Source: an uncultured Clostridia bacterium
GTDB lineage: Bacteria > Bacillota > Clostridia > Christensenellales > Aristaeellaceae
Direction of reading: 5' to 3'
NCBI GenBank assembly: GCA_934636105.1
Contig: CAKTZR010000016.1
Location: 9,897-73,896 of the forward strand
Length of the DNA stretch: 64,000 bases
Shown here: in pieces, positions 26,679 through 36,556 of the stretch
Numbering within the stretch: the stretch's first letter is position 1
How the letters are laid out: each line of letters opens with the position of its first letter
Translations under genes and position numbers: made by a program
Notes under the pieces: generated by a model
Told to the model about the DNA's origin: nothing
Databases searched by the model: none
Seen by the model: the letters and a program-made list of their open reading frames with translations, nothing else

Positions 26679-27386
26679 TTGGAACAGTACGAACTTTTGT
26701 GGCAGTATCAGCAGGTGGACATGGAGCTGGACCAGTATGAAAAGGAGATGCGCAGCAACAGCAACCGCAAGGAGCTGATTAAGCATCGCGATTTTCTGAA
26801 GGATCAGCAGGAAGTGCTCAAGAAGATCGAGGCCGATGTGGAAATCATGAGCGACCGCATGGAAGCGCTGGCCGACGAGATTGAGCGCCTGAACGGCTCC
26901 GTGGCCGAGGCGACCGCCAATTTTGAGGCGCACCGCCCCGAAGACCTGGAGGAAGCGAAGAAGCAGATCGCCGCGCTCCAGAAGCTGATTACGACCATTT
27001 CCCGATATGAGAGCGAACTTGCCAAGATGCGCAAGGATTCCGAGGCCCGCGACCGCCAGCAGCGCGAAGTCCGCGTGCGCGCCGCGAAGGCCCGCGCGGA
27101 GTTTGACCGCATCAAGGTGATCTACGACGAGGAATACAAGCAGGCGAGCGTGAAGCTCGAAGCGCTCAAAAAGAAGGTCGCCGAGGAAGCCAAGGGAATC
27201 GAGCCGGAGCTGCTTGAAAAATACAAGGCCATCAAGCGCCACTCCACGCCGCCGATCACCAAGATTCACGACGACCGCTGCGGCGGCTGCAACATGCAGC
27301 TCCCGGCGGCGGACATGAACAAAATCCGCACCGGCGCGCCGTATGTGGAGTGCGAAAACTGCGGTCGAATCATCCTCATCAAGTAA
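26679..27386 (+). CDS. Coiled-coil zinc-ribbon protein (CT398/zf-RING_7 type)
   Basis: The 235-residue protein starts with a TTG, 8 bases after GAGGAGG. Residues 1-180 form a long antiparallel coiled coil. The C-terminus holds a four-Cys zinc ribbon, CGGCNMQL ... ECENCGRI. The family (YqfO-linked in many Firmicutes) has no settled function. It is just downstream of the trmK-nif3 gene and directly upstream of rnpB. Confidence 0.85.
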   Translation: MEQYELLWQYQQVDMELDQYEKEMRSNSNRKELIKHRDFLKDQQEVLKKIEADVEIMSDRMEALADEIERLNGSVAEATANFEAHRPEDLEEAKKQIAALQKLITTISRYESELAKMRKDSEARDRQQREVRVRAAKARAEFDRIKVIYDEEYKQASVKLEALKKKVAEEAKGIEPELLEKYKAIKRHSTPPITKIHDDRCGGCNMQLPAADMNKIRTGAPYVECENCGRIILIK

Positions 27387-27392
27387 AAAAGT

Positions 27393-27421
27393 TTGACATT
27401 GGATGGCATTTGTGCTATAAT
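27393..27421 (+). promoter_or_regulatory. rnpB promoter
   Basis: Perfect TTGACA and TATAAT with 17-bp spacing lie immediately before the RNase P RNA, seven bases before its predicted 5' end. Confidence 0.95.
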
Positions 27422-27428
27422 ATCGTCC

Positions 27429-27768
27429 GTTTGTGAGGCTGCCGGGCGGCCGCGCGCCGAAAGGTGTGAGGAAAGTCCGAGCTCCATAGGGCAGAGTGCC
27501 GGGCAACACCCGGCGGGGGCGACCCCAGGGAAAGTGCAACAGAGAGATACCGCACGCTTGACGTGTAAGGGTGGAAAGGTGAGGTAAGAGCTCACCCGCG
27601 GCCTGGCGACTCGTCCGCGATGTAAACCCCGCTCGGAGCAAGAAACGAAAGAGCGCTTGAGACGGCCCGTCGATGCTCTCAGGATTTCGCTTGAACCCAT
27701 CGGTAACGTTGGGTCTAGATAGATGACCGCCGATTACAGAACTCGGCTTACAGGCAACGCTCACAACA
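27429..27768 (+). ncRNA. rnpB: RNase P RNA (A-type)
   Basis: This is the catalytic RNA that matures tRNA 5' ends. Recognisable conserved blocks are GAGGAAAGTCCGAGCTCCAT, AGTGCAACAGAGAGATACCGC, GGTGGAAAGGTGAGGTAAGA and the 3' segment GAACTCGGCTTACAGGC. TTGTGAG (27431-27437) and CTCACAA (27760-27766) form helix P1. The order and CAUAGGGCA block fit the ancestral A type, not the B type of Bacillus. Ends are set by P1 and are accurate to a few bases. Confidence 0.96.
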
Positions 27769-27781
27769 TTTTGACTTTTTC

Positions 27782-27814
27782 CGGCGTAAAACTTCGGTTT
27801 TGCGCCGTTTTTTT
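27782..27814 (+). terminator. rnpB terminator
   Basis: CGGCGTAAAAC-TTCG-GTTTTGCGCCG forms an 11-bp stem with one G-T pair, followed by seven T. Confidence 0.92.
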
Positions 27815-27825
27815 GTAAAAACCTA

Positions 27826-27854
27826 TTGATTCAAAGAAAAAGACGTGATATAAT
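27826..27854 (+). promoter_or_regulatory. rpsB promoter
   Basis: TTGATT and TATAAT are 17 bp apart, giving a leader of about 104 nt before rpsB. Confidence 0.85.
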
Positions 27855-27885
27855 CATGCGGAAAACGCACCTGCGCCTGTTTTTG

Positions 27886-27933
27886 TGCGCCCTGCCGCGG
27901 CTTGCCTGCGGTCTGCACAAGCGAGAGGGCGCA
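27886..27933 (+). promoter_or_regulatory. Stem-loop in rpsB leader
   Basis: TGCGCCCT (27886-27893) and AGGGCGCA (27926-27933) pair perfectly and enclose a smaller CCGC/GCGG hairpin. S2 operons are autoregulated through their leaders in several bacteria; whether this stem does that is inferred. Confidence 0.5.
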
Positions 27934-27964
27934 GGGAGGGTTTAATAAAAGGAGGAAAACACAC

Positions 27965-28678
27965 ATGGCAGTTATCTCTATGAAGCAGCTGCTGGAGGCC
28001 GGCGTTCACTTCGGCCATCAGACCCGCCGCTGGAACCCGAAAATGGCGCCGTACATCTTCACCGAGCGCAACGGCATCTACATCATCGACCTGCAGAAGA
28101 CCGTCCGCAAGATCGATGAGGCTTACGCTTTCGTCCGCTCCGTCGCGATGGAGGGCAAGAGTGTGCTGTTCGTCGGCACCAAGAAGCAGGCGCAGGAGTC
28201 CATCGAGACCGAGGCCAAGCGCTGCAACATGTATTATGTCAACAACCGCTGGCTGGGCGGCATGATGACCAACTTCCGCACCATCAAGACCCGTATCGCC
28301 CGTCTGAACGCCATCGACGCGATGGAGGAGCGCGGCGAGTTCGAAGTGCTGCCGAAGAAGGAAGTCATCAAGCTGATGGCCGAGCGCGAGAAGCTCCTGG
28401 AGAACCTGGGCGGCATCCGCGAGATGAAGAACCTGCCGGGCTGCCTGTTCGTGGTTGACCCGCGCAAGGAGCACATCGCTGTGTCCGAGGCGCGCGCGCT
28501 GGGCATTCCGGTTGTCGCGATCGTGGACACCAACTGCGATCCGGACGAGATCGATTATGTCATCCCGGGCAACGACGACGCGATCCGCGCGGTGAAGCTC
28601 ATCGCGGGCAAGATGGCGGACGCCGTGCTGGAAGGCAAGCAGGGCGAGCAGGCTGAGCCGGCCGCCGAAGCGAAGTAA
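27965..28678 (+). CDS. rpsB: Ribosomal protein S2
   Basis: The 237-residue protein begins AVISMKQLLEAGVHFGHQTRRWNPKM and has the NRWLGGMMTNF and DPRKEHIAVSEA motifs. It binds the 30S head-body junction and is needed for S1 and mRNA docking. The ATG at 27965 follows AAAGGAGG. It is 25 bp upstream of tsf, the standard pairing. Confidence 0.98.
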   Translation: MAVISMKQLLEAGVHFGHQTRRWNPKMAPYIFTERNGIYIIDLQKTVRKIDEAYAFVRSVAMEGKSVLFVGTKKQAQESIETEAKRCNMYYVNNRWLGGMMTNFRTIKTRIARLNAIDAMEERGEFEVLPKKEVIKLMAEREKLLENLGGIREMKNLPGCLFVVDPRKEHIAVSEARALGIPVVAIVDTNCDPDEIDYVIPGNDDAIRAVKLIAGKMADAVLEGKQGEQAEPAAEAK

Positions 28679-28703
28679 TCGACCGAAGCTGGAGGAAGAT
28701 ATT

Positions 28704-29612
<909 letters not shown>

Positions 29613-29625
29613 TTTCTTCCCACAC

Positions 29626-29655
29626 AGGGGCATGCGCAAGCATCGCCCCTTTTTT
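29626..29655 (+). terminator. rpsB-tsf terminator
   Basis: GGGGCATGC-GCAA-GCATCGCCCC with one bulged C and six T. It follows the tsf stop by 13 bp; pyrH may depend on read-through or an unseen promoter. Confidence 0.85.
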
Positions 29656-29694
29656 GAAGCAATTTGAGCGTTTAGGGCAGGAGAGGAGAAACTT

Positions 29695-30405
<711 letters not shown>

Positions 30406-30427
30406 AACATAAAACCGTCTTTTCGGA

Positions 30428-30455
30428 CAGCCGGAGGAATTCCTCCGGCTGTTTT
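30428..30455 (+). terminator. pyrH terminator
   Basis: A perfect palindrome (CAGCCGGAGGAA / TTCCTCCGGCTG, 12-bp arms) followed by TTTTG. Confidence 0.75.
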
Positions 30456-30476
30456 GATCTGTTTATGCAAAAGGGC

Positions 30477-30506
30477 TTGCCAAACAGTGGGGTTGTGGGG
30501 TAAAAT
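30477..30506 (+). promoter_or_regulatory. frr promoter
   Basis: TTGCCA and TAAAAT are separated by 18 bp; the frr start follows 32 bp on. Confidence 0.6.
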
Positions 30507-30537
30507 ATAGAAAAAGAAATTCGAGGAGGTATCTCCC

Positions 30538-31101
30538 ATGACGATTACCGAAATCCAGAATAACGCGAAAACCAAGATGGAAAAGACCAAGGACGTGCTC
30601 CGCAGCGACCTGATGGCCATCCGCGCCGGCCGCGCGAACCCGCAGCTGCTCGACCGCATCACCGTGGATTATTATGGCACGCCGACCCCGCTCAAGAACG
30701 TGGCCAACATTTCCGCGCCGGAACCGCGCGTGCTCCAGATCAATCCGTGGGACGCGAAGATGGTGAAGGATATCAGCAAGGCGATTCAGGCCAGCGATCT
30801 GGGCCTTACGCCCTCCAATGACGGCAAGGTGATCCGCCTGATGCTGCCGGAACTGACCGAGGAGCGCCGCAAGGAGCTGACCAAGCTCGTGCGCAAGACC
30901 TCCGAGGAGAGCAAGGTGGCCATCCGCTCGATCCGCCGCGACGCGGTCGATCAGGTGAAGAAGCTCAAGAAGAACAGCGAAATCACCGAGGACGACCAGA
31001 AGAAGGCCGAGGAGGACATCCAGAAGCTGACCGACGCGGCGATCAAGGATATCGATAAGATTGACGCCGAGAAGGAAAAGGAGATCATGGAAGTCAAATG
31101 A
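30538..31101 (+). CDS. frr: Ribosome recycling factor
   Basis: The 187-residue three-helix-bundle protein splits post-termination ribosomes with EF-G. Conserved stretches are KMEKTKDVLRSDLMAIRAGRA, YYGTPTPLKNVA and RVLQINPWD. Start follows GAGGAGGT. Its stop overlaps the next start (ATGA). Confidence 0.98.
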   Translation: MTITEIQNNAKTKMEKTKDVLRSDLMAIRAGRANPQLLDRITVDYYGTPTPLKNVANISAPEPRVLQINPWDAKMVKDISKAIQASDLGLTPSNDGKVIRLMLPELTEERRKELTKLVRKTSEESKVAIRSIRRDAVDQVKKLKKNSEITEDDQKKAEEDIQKLTDAAIKDIDKIDAEKEKEIMEVK

Positions 31102-31304
31102 GAACGCAGCTGCTTGGACTTCCTTTAAAGCAGGCTGAAGCGATTCTGAGCGAAGAAGGCATTCATCCGCAGGTGAGCGAAACATGCGCGCCGCGCCGCG
31201 AAAAGCGGGATGGGGGCACGCTGCGCGTCGTTTATGCTTCGGATGACGGCAGACAGCTCGTGGCCGCGCGGTTTCTCGACCCGATTTCTGATCCGCAACC
31301 GTAA
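31098..31304 (+). CDS. Small PASTA-like protein between frr and uppS
   Basis: The 68-residue protein starts RTQLLGLPLKQAEAILSEEG, a pattern like the first half of a PASTA domain, and then a basic segment (APRREKRDGGTLRVVY). It has an ATGA overlap with frr. Similar short genes occur here in other Clostridia. Function unknown; it has no signal peptide. Confidence 0.6.
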   Translation: MRTQLLGLPLKQAEAILSEEGIHPQVSETCAPRREKRDGGTLRVVYASDDGRQLVAARFLDPISDPQP

Positions 31305-31316
31305 ACAGACAGACAC

Positions 31317-31359
31317 GGCGGGTTTCGTCGGAGCGGCGCTCTGCGATGCCCGCCTTTTT
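31317..31359 (+). terminator. Hairpin with T-run before uppS
   Basis: GGCGGG (31317-31322) pairs with CCCGCC (31349-31354), with an inner GAGC/GCTC arm, followed by five T. It may terminate frr or attenuate uppS. Confidence 0.6.
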
Positions 31360-31420
31360 GGATTCGGACAAAAAAGAACGGCTGCTTTGCGTGAAAGTGC
31401 GCGGCGGCAGGGGGATAGAT

Positions 31421-32191
31421 ATGGTAGTTCTTGGCCAAAATGAAAGCAAAGCGCCCGTCGCCTCGGCGAAGGAGCTGGACAGGGAGTTTCTGCCGCGCCA
31501 TGTGGCGATCATCATGGACGGCAACGGCCGCTGGGCGCAGAAGCGGGGTATGCCGCGCACGTTCGGCCACAAGGCGGGCGTGGAAGCGCTGCGCGAAATC
31601 ATCAAATATTCCGACGAACTGGGCATCGAGGCGCTGACGATCTACGCGTTTTCGGCTGAAAACTGGAAGCGCTCGGCGGAGGAAGTCGGCGCGCTGATGC
31701 GGCTTTTGCTGCAATACTTCACCAGTGAAATCGACGAGCTGAATGAAAAGAACGTGCGCATCCGCATTCTGGGCGACATCGACGGTATGCCCAAGGGGCT
31801 GGAAAAGCAGCAGGACGCGCTGCACGCCGCCATCCGCCGCACACACGAAAACACGGGTTTGCAGCTCAATATCGCGCTGAATTACGGCGGTCAGCAGGAA
31901 ATCATCCGCGCGGCGCAGAAACTGGCGGAACATGTGGCAAACGGAGACATGAAGCCGGAAGACATCGACCGCAAAGCGTTTGAAAACGAGCTGTACACCG
32001 CCGGACTGCCGGATGTGGATTTTCTGATTCGAACGAGCGGCGAGATGCGCTTGAGCAACTTTTTGCTCTATCAGCTGGCGTATGCGGAGTTTTACCAGAC
32101 CGATACGCTCTGGCCGGATTTCGACCGTCATGCCTATGATGAAGCGCTGCTGGCGTATGCGAAAAGAAATCGCCGGTTCGGCGGCGTATAA
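31421..32191 (+). CDS. uppS: Undecaprenyl diphosphate synthase
   Basis: The 256-residue cis-prenyltransferase makes the C55 lipid carrier for peptidoglycan. It has HVAIIMDGNGRWAQKRG with catalytic Asp, TIYAFSAENWKR and FLIRTSGEMRLSNFLLYQLAY. The ATG at 31421 follows GGGGGATAG; the open frame extends 75 bp upstream into the hairpin T-run and is not preferred. Confidence 0.96.
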   Translation: MVVLGQNESKAPVASAKELDREFLPRHVAIIMDGNGRWAQKRGMPRTFGHKAGVEALREIIKYSDELGIEALTIYAFSAENWKRSAEEVGALMRLLLQYFTSEIDELNEKNVRIRILGDIDGMPKGLEKQQDALHAAIRRTHENTGLQLNIALNYGGQQEIIRAAQKLAEHVANGDMKPEDIDRKAFENELYTAGLPDVDFLIRTSGEMRLSNFLLYQLAYAEFYQTDTLWPDFDRHAYDEALLAYAKRNRRFGGV

Positions 32192-32205
32192 GAAAGAAGG
32201 ATTTT

Positions 32206-33015
32206 ATGAAGACTCGCCTGATTACCGCGGCTATCGGCGTGCCGTTTCTCATCTTTGTGCTGGTCGTGCGCGGCTGGTTCGCCGAGTTGGTGATCGCCCT
32301 GCTGACGATTATCGCGATGCGGGAATGTTACCGCGCGCTGGGCAAAGCGGGCTACAATGTCTGCACGTGGGGCGGCTATGCTGCTGCTGCTGCGATGTGG
32401 CCGCTCAGCCGCGTGATGGGCGTGCTTGATCCGCTGCTGCTGGTTGTGGCGGCGATGGGCATTTCGATGACGGGCGTGATGCTGCGCGAAAAGCCGACGT
32501 TCCCGGACGCTGCGGCCTCGGTCTATCCGCTGTTCACCTGCTTTCTGCCGATGTCCATGTTCATGATGATGATGAACAGCGTTTACGGCGTGGTGCCGGG
32601 CATTGCGCTCATCACGATGGCGTTTGCGATTGCTTATGCCGGCGACGGCGCGGCATATTTCGGCGGCCGGGCGCTGGGCAAGCACAAGCTCTGCCCGAAC
32701 GTCAGCCCGAAAAAGACGGTGGAAGGCGCGATTTTCGGCGTGGTCGGCGGCACAATCGCGGGGCTGATCTGCCGCGCGGTGTTTGTGTACGCATTTTGCA
32801 TGCCGATGCCGGGCGTTCCGGCGACGATTGCGCTGGGCTTAATCGGCTCGGTGGCGGGCGAAATCGGCGACCTTGCCGCGTCGCTGCTCAAGCGCCACAG
32901 CGGAATCAAGGATTACGGCAAGATTTTTCCCGGCCACGGCGGCGTAATGGACAGATTCGACAGCGTGATTTTCACCCTGATTGTGATGTACTGCTACACG
33001 CTCGTGCTGCATTAA
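32206..33015 (+). CDS. cdsA: Phosphatidate cytidylyltransferase
   Basis: The 269-residue integral membrane protein makes CDP-diacylglycerol from phosphatidate and CTP. It has several membrane segments and the C-terminal signature SLLKRHSGIKDYGKIFPGHGG with DRFDS. Start follows AAAGAAGGA, 14 bp after uppS. Confidence 0.95.
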   Translation: MKTRLITAAIGVPFLIFVLVVRGWFAELVIALLTIIAMRECYRALGKAGYNVCTWGGYAAAAAMWPLSRVMGVLDPLLLVVAAMGISMTGVMLREKPTFPDAAASVYPLFTCFLPMSMFMMMMNSVYGVVPGIALITMAFAIAYAGDGAAYFGGRALGKHKLCPNVSPKKTVEGAIFGVVGGTIAGLICRAVFVYAFCMPMPGVPATIALGLIGSVAGEIGDLAASLLKRHSGIKDYGKIFPGHGGVMDRFDSVIFTLIVMYCYTLVLH

Positions 33016-33057
33016 GCAGCAGGCGTGCGAGACTTCATGAGAAAAACGGAGGTCAAT

Positions 33058-34209
33058 ATGCGAAAGTTGGCGATACTGGGTTCCACGGGTTCCATCGGCA
33101 CGCAGGCGCTCGATGTTGCGGCGCGCCACAGCGACCGCTTTGCCGTCACCGCATTGGTGGCGCACAGCTCCAGTGAAAAGCTTTTTGAGCAGGTGCGTCA
33201 GTTCCATCCGAAGATTGCGGCGCTTTCCGTCGAGCCGAAGGAGATTCCGGCGGATATCAAAAACAGCTGCCAGTGGATGTTCGGCGAGAATGTGCTGCTG
33301 GATGTGGTGCGCGCGTGCGACGCGGACGATGTGCTGGTTTCGGTCGTGGGCGTGGTCGGTCTGGCCGCGGTGATGGAGACGCTGGCCTGCGGCAAGCGCG
33401 TGCTGCTGGCGAACAAGGAACCGCTCGTCGCGGGCGGCGAACTGGTGACGGAGGCGGCGAGAGAAGCGGGCCATCCGCTGCTGCCGGTGGACAGCGAACA
33501 CAGCGCGATTTTCCAGTGTTTGCAGGGCGCGCAGGGCAACACGCCGACCCGCCTGATTCTGACGGCGAGCGGCGGCCCATTCCGCACATGGAAAAAGGAA
33601 GACATCTACAACGCACGGCCGGAGCAGGCGCTCAAGCATCCGAATTGGAGCATGGGCCGCAAGATCACCATCGATTCCGCTTCGATGATGAACAAGGCGC
33701 TGGAGGTCATCGAGGCGCGCTGGCTGTTCGACATGCCCGCCGAGAAAATCGATGTGCTGATTCATCCGCAGAGCGTCATACATTCTATGGTCGAATATGC
33801 GGACGGCGCGGTGATGGCGCAGCTGGGCACGCCGGATATGCGCCTGCCGATTCTGTATGCGATGAGCTGGCCGGAGAGACTGCCGACCGGCGGCAAGCGG
33901 CTGGATTTCACGCAGATGAACGCGCTGACGTTTGAACAGCCGGATTACGACCGATTCCCGGGACTCAAGCTGGCGTATGACGCGCTGGCCGTCGGCGGCT
34001 CGATGAGCGCGGTGCTCAACGGTGCGAACGAAATCGCGGTGGATGCGTTCCTGCACGAGAAAATTCCCTTCGGCGCGATTGCGCGGCTGGTGGAGGAGAC
34101 GATGCAGGCCGTGCCGGTGATCGCCCATCCGACGCTTGAACAGGTGTTTGAATGCGACCGCGCCGCGCGGCAGAAGGCCACGGCGCTGCTGAGACGGTTT
34201 GGCGCGTAA
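33058..34209 (+). CDS. dxr: 1-deoxy-D-xylulose 5-phosphate reductoisomerase
   Basis: The 383-residue enzyme of the MEP isoprenoid pathway has the NADPH motif GSTGSIGTQALDV, the metal motif DSEHSAIFQ, ASGGPFR and the flexible-loop region (PNWSMGRKITIDSASMMNK). ATG at 33058 is 5 bases after GGAGG; the frame extends upstream without a site. Confidence 0.97.
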   Translation: MRKLAILGSTGSIGTQALDVAARHSDRFAVTALVAHSSSEKLFEQVRQFHPKIAALSVEPKEIPADIKNSCQWMFGENVLLDVVRACDADDVLVSVVGVVGLAAVMETLACGKRVLLANKEPLVAGGELVTEAAREAGHPLLPVDSEHSAIFQCLQGAQGNTPTRLILTASGGPFRTWKKEDIYNARPEQALKHPNWSMGRKITIDSASMMNKALEVIEARWLFDMPAEKIDVLIHPQSVIHSMVEYADGAVMAQLGTPDMRLPILYAMSWPERLPTGGKRLDFTQMNALTFEQPDYDRFPGLKLAYDALAVGGSMSAVLNGANEIAVDAFLHEKIPFGAIARLVEETMQAVPVIAHPTLEQVFECDRAARQKATALLRRFGA

Positions 34210-34230
34210 CGCGGGAGGTGCTTTCTTTTC

Positions 34231-35253
34231 ATGTATGTGATTCTGGCGCTGCTGCTGCTGGGCGTGCTGATTATCGCGCACGAGGCGGGCCACTTCTGGG
34301 CGGCCCGCGCCTGCGGCATCAGCGTGCAGGAATTTTCGATGGGCATGGGGCCGCTGATCGCCAAGTGGAAAAGCAAAAAGGACACGCAGTTTTCAATCCG
34401 CCTGCTGCCCATCGGCGGCTACTGCCAGTTTTACGGTGAGGACGAGGAAAATGCCGATGCACGCGCGTTCAATAATCAGAAGGTCTGGAAGCGCGCGGTC
34501 ACGATTGTCAGCGGCCCGCTGATGAATTTTGTGATTGCGTTTCTGGTGATTGCGCTGTTTATGAGCCTGTGCGGCGTGAGCGTCGTCGTGCCGAAGGTGG
34601 CCGAGCTGGAGGAAAACGCGCAGGTGGCCGGGCTGCAAATCGGCGATGAAATTCTGGCCGTGAACGGCACGCAGACGGCGGATTCCAACGCGATTGCGCA
34701 GGCGATTGCGGATTCGAACGGCGGCGCGGTGACGCTGACCGTGAAGCGGGACGGCGAAACGCTGGATTTGACGCTGACGCCGTTTTATGATGCGGACGCC
34801 GGGCGCTACCGCGTGGGCTTCTCTTTCGGGCGGGAGACCATGCGCATGCCGATTTGGCGCAGCATTCCGTTCTCCGTGCAATACAACATCGAGAGCGTCA
34901 AGGTGATTCTGGATGCGCTCAAGAACATGGTGTTCAAGGGGCAGGGCGTGGACGACGTGACCGGCCCGGTCGGCACGATTTACGTCATTCAGGAGGTCAC
35001 CCAGCAGGGCGGCTTTGAAGTCTATCTGGAAATGCTGGCGCTCATCAGCGTCAACCTCGGCGTGATGAACCTGCTTCCGATTCCGGGTCTGGACGGAAGC
35101 CGCCTGCTGTTTCTGCTGGTGGAAGCGATTCGCCGCAAACCCGTCAAGCGCGAGCTGGAAGGCGCCATTCATCTGGCCGGCTTTGCGTTGCTGATGGGGC
35201 TGATGGTGCTGCTGACGTACAAGGATATTATGCGATTCTTTGTGAAGGGCTGA
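34231..35253 (+). CDS. rseP: RIP metalloprotease RseP (site-2 protease)
   Basis: The 340-residue membrane protease has the zinc motif HEAGH (residues 17-21), a central PDZ domain (GLQIGDEILAVNG) and the C-terminal NLLPIPGLDGSR motif with the third zinc ligand. It cuts anti-sigma factors and signal peptides within the membrane. It lies between dxr and ispG. The start follows GGGAGGTG. Confidence 0.95.
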   Translation: MYVILALLLLGVLIIAHEAGHFWAARACGISVQEFSMGMGPLIAKWKSKKDTQFSIRLLPIGGYCQFYGEDEENADARAFNNQKVWKRAVTIVSGPLMNFVIAFLVIALFMSLCGVSVVVPKVAELEENAQVAGLQIGDEILAVNGTQTADSNAIAQAIADSNGGAVTLTVKRDGETLDLTLTPFYDADAGRYRVGFSFGRETMRMPIWRSIPFSVQYNIESVKVILDALKNMVFKGQGVDDVTGPVGTIYVIQEVTQQGGFEVYLEMLALISVNLGVMNLLPIPGLDGSRLLFLLVEAIRRKPVKRELEGAIHLAGFALLMGLMVLLTYKDIMRFFVKG

Positions 35254-35264
35254 GGGAGAAAAAC

Positions 35265-36314
35265 ATGAGAAAAAAAACAAGGCAGGTCAAGGCCGGAAAC
35301 GTTCTCATCGGCGGGGGCGCGCCGGTCAGCGTGCAGTCGATGACCAATACCGATACGGCGGATGTGGAAGCGACGCTCTCCCAAATCCGCGCGCTGACGG
35401 TTGCGGGCGCAGATATCGTGCGCGTATCCGTCTACAATGAAGCATGCGCCGACGCGGTGCGGGCGCTGGTGGACGGAAGCCCCGTGCCGCTGGTTGCGGA
35501 CATTCATTTTGATTACAAGCTTGCCATCAAGGCGGTGGAAAACGGCATTCACAAACTGCGCATCAACCCCGGCAACATCGGCGGGGAAAAGAACGTGCGC
35601 ATTCTGGCCGACTGCGTGAAGGCGCATCACATCCCGGTGCGCATCGGCGTGAATTCCGGCTCGGTGGAGAAGGATATTCTCGCCAAATACGGCGGGCCGA
35701 CCCCGCAAGGCATGGTGGAAAGCGCGCTGGCACATGCGAAAATGTTGGAAAACTGCGGCTTCTACGACATGGTGCTCTCGATGAAGGCGAGCAACGTGCC
35801 GGATACCGTCGCGGCCTATCGGCTGGCGAGCGCGCAGTGCGACTATCCGCTGCATCTGGGCGTGACCGAAGCGGGTTTGCCGGAACAGGGTAAAATCAAG
35901 AGCGCCATCGGCATTGGTTCGCTGCTGCTGGATGGCATCGGCGACACGATCCGCGTTTCGCTGACGGGCGATCCGTGCCTTGAGCCGCCGGCGGGCATTG
36001 AGATTTTGCAGGATGTGGGCCTGCGCAAGAACTTTGTGCAGTATGTCTCCTGCCCGACCTGCGGGCGCACCTGCATCGATGTGGGCGGCATCATGCGCCG
36101 CGTGCAGGAGGAACTCAAGGGCGTGAACGTGCCGTTTAAGGTGGCCGTCATGGGCTGCGTCGTCAACGGGCCGGGCGAAGGCCGCGAAGCGGATATCGGC
36201 ATCTGCGGCGGCGGAAACGGCGCGGGCCTGCTCATCAAAAAGGGTCAGCAGCCGCAGAAGGTGACCGGCGATCTGGCGCAGATTTTGATCGACGAGATTC
36301 ATAAGATGCTGTAA
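35265..36314 (+). CDS. ispG: 4-hydroxy-3-methylbut-2-enyl diphosphate synthase IspG
   Basis: The 349-residue Fe-S enzyme of the MEP pathway has VQSMTNTDTADVEAT at the N-terminus and cluster ligands in SCPTCGRTC and MGCVVNGPGE (three Cys and a Glu). It is 11 bp after rseP. Confidence 0.97.
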   Translation: MRKKTRQVKAGNVLIGGGAPVSVQSMTNTDTADVEATLSQIRALTVAGADIVRVSVYNEACADAVRALVDGSPVPLVADIHFDYKLAIKAVENGIHKLRINPGNIGGEKNVRILADCVKAHHIPVRIGVNSGSVEKDILAKYGGPTPQGMVESALAHAKMLENCGFYDMVLSMKASNVPDTVAAYRLASAQCDYPLHLGVTEAGLPEQGKIKSAIGIGSLLLDGIGDTIRVSLTGDPCLEPPAGIEILQDVGLRKNFVQYVSCPTCGRTCIDVGGIMRRVQEELKGVNVPFKVAVMGCVVNGPGEGREADIGICGGGNGAGLLIKKGQQPQKVTGDLAQILIDEIHKML

Positions 36315-36416
36315 CTCCTTCCGTCACGACTTCGTCGTGCCAACCTTCGGCATTTCACGGGCCTGTTTCTGCCACAGGCAGCGGCCCGCGAAATGTCCCT
36401 CATAGAGGGAGGAGCA
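36315..36416 (+). repeat. Partial family B repeat
   Basis: CTCCTTCCGTC with CACGACTTCGTCGTG matches the left arm of the element at 478-672, including the CACRA-CTTCG-TYGTG hairpin. A CCCTC...GAGGGAGGAG segment near 36393 resembles the right arm. The middle differs, so this is a diverged or shortened copy directly after the ispG stop. Confidence 0.6.
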
Positions 36417-36428
36417 AAACAAAAATCC

Positions 36429-36454
36429 AACCTCCCCTGTAAGGGGGAGGTTTT
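36429..36454 (+). terminator. ispG terminator
   Basis: AACCTCCCC / GGGGAGGTT (9-bp stem, TGTAAG loop) followed by TTTT. Confidence 0.8.
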
Positions 36455-36488
36455 AGTGAGCTTTCTTTAAGCAGCGCGAAGCAAAATG

Positions 36489-36540
36489 GGAGGTGCAGGA
36501 ACCTCAGGTTCCTGCCGGGGTACGGGGCAGAGCCCCAACG
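36489..36540 (+). repeat. Two-hairpin repeat, copy R1
   Basis: A ~52-bp copy with stem CAGGAACCT-C-AGGTTCCTG (36496-36514) and second hairpin GGGGC-AGA-GCCCC (36524-36536), ending AACG. It abuts the polC ribosome site at 36544. Confidence 0.85.
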
Positions 36541-36556
36541 TAAGAGGTGACGTACA

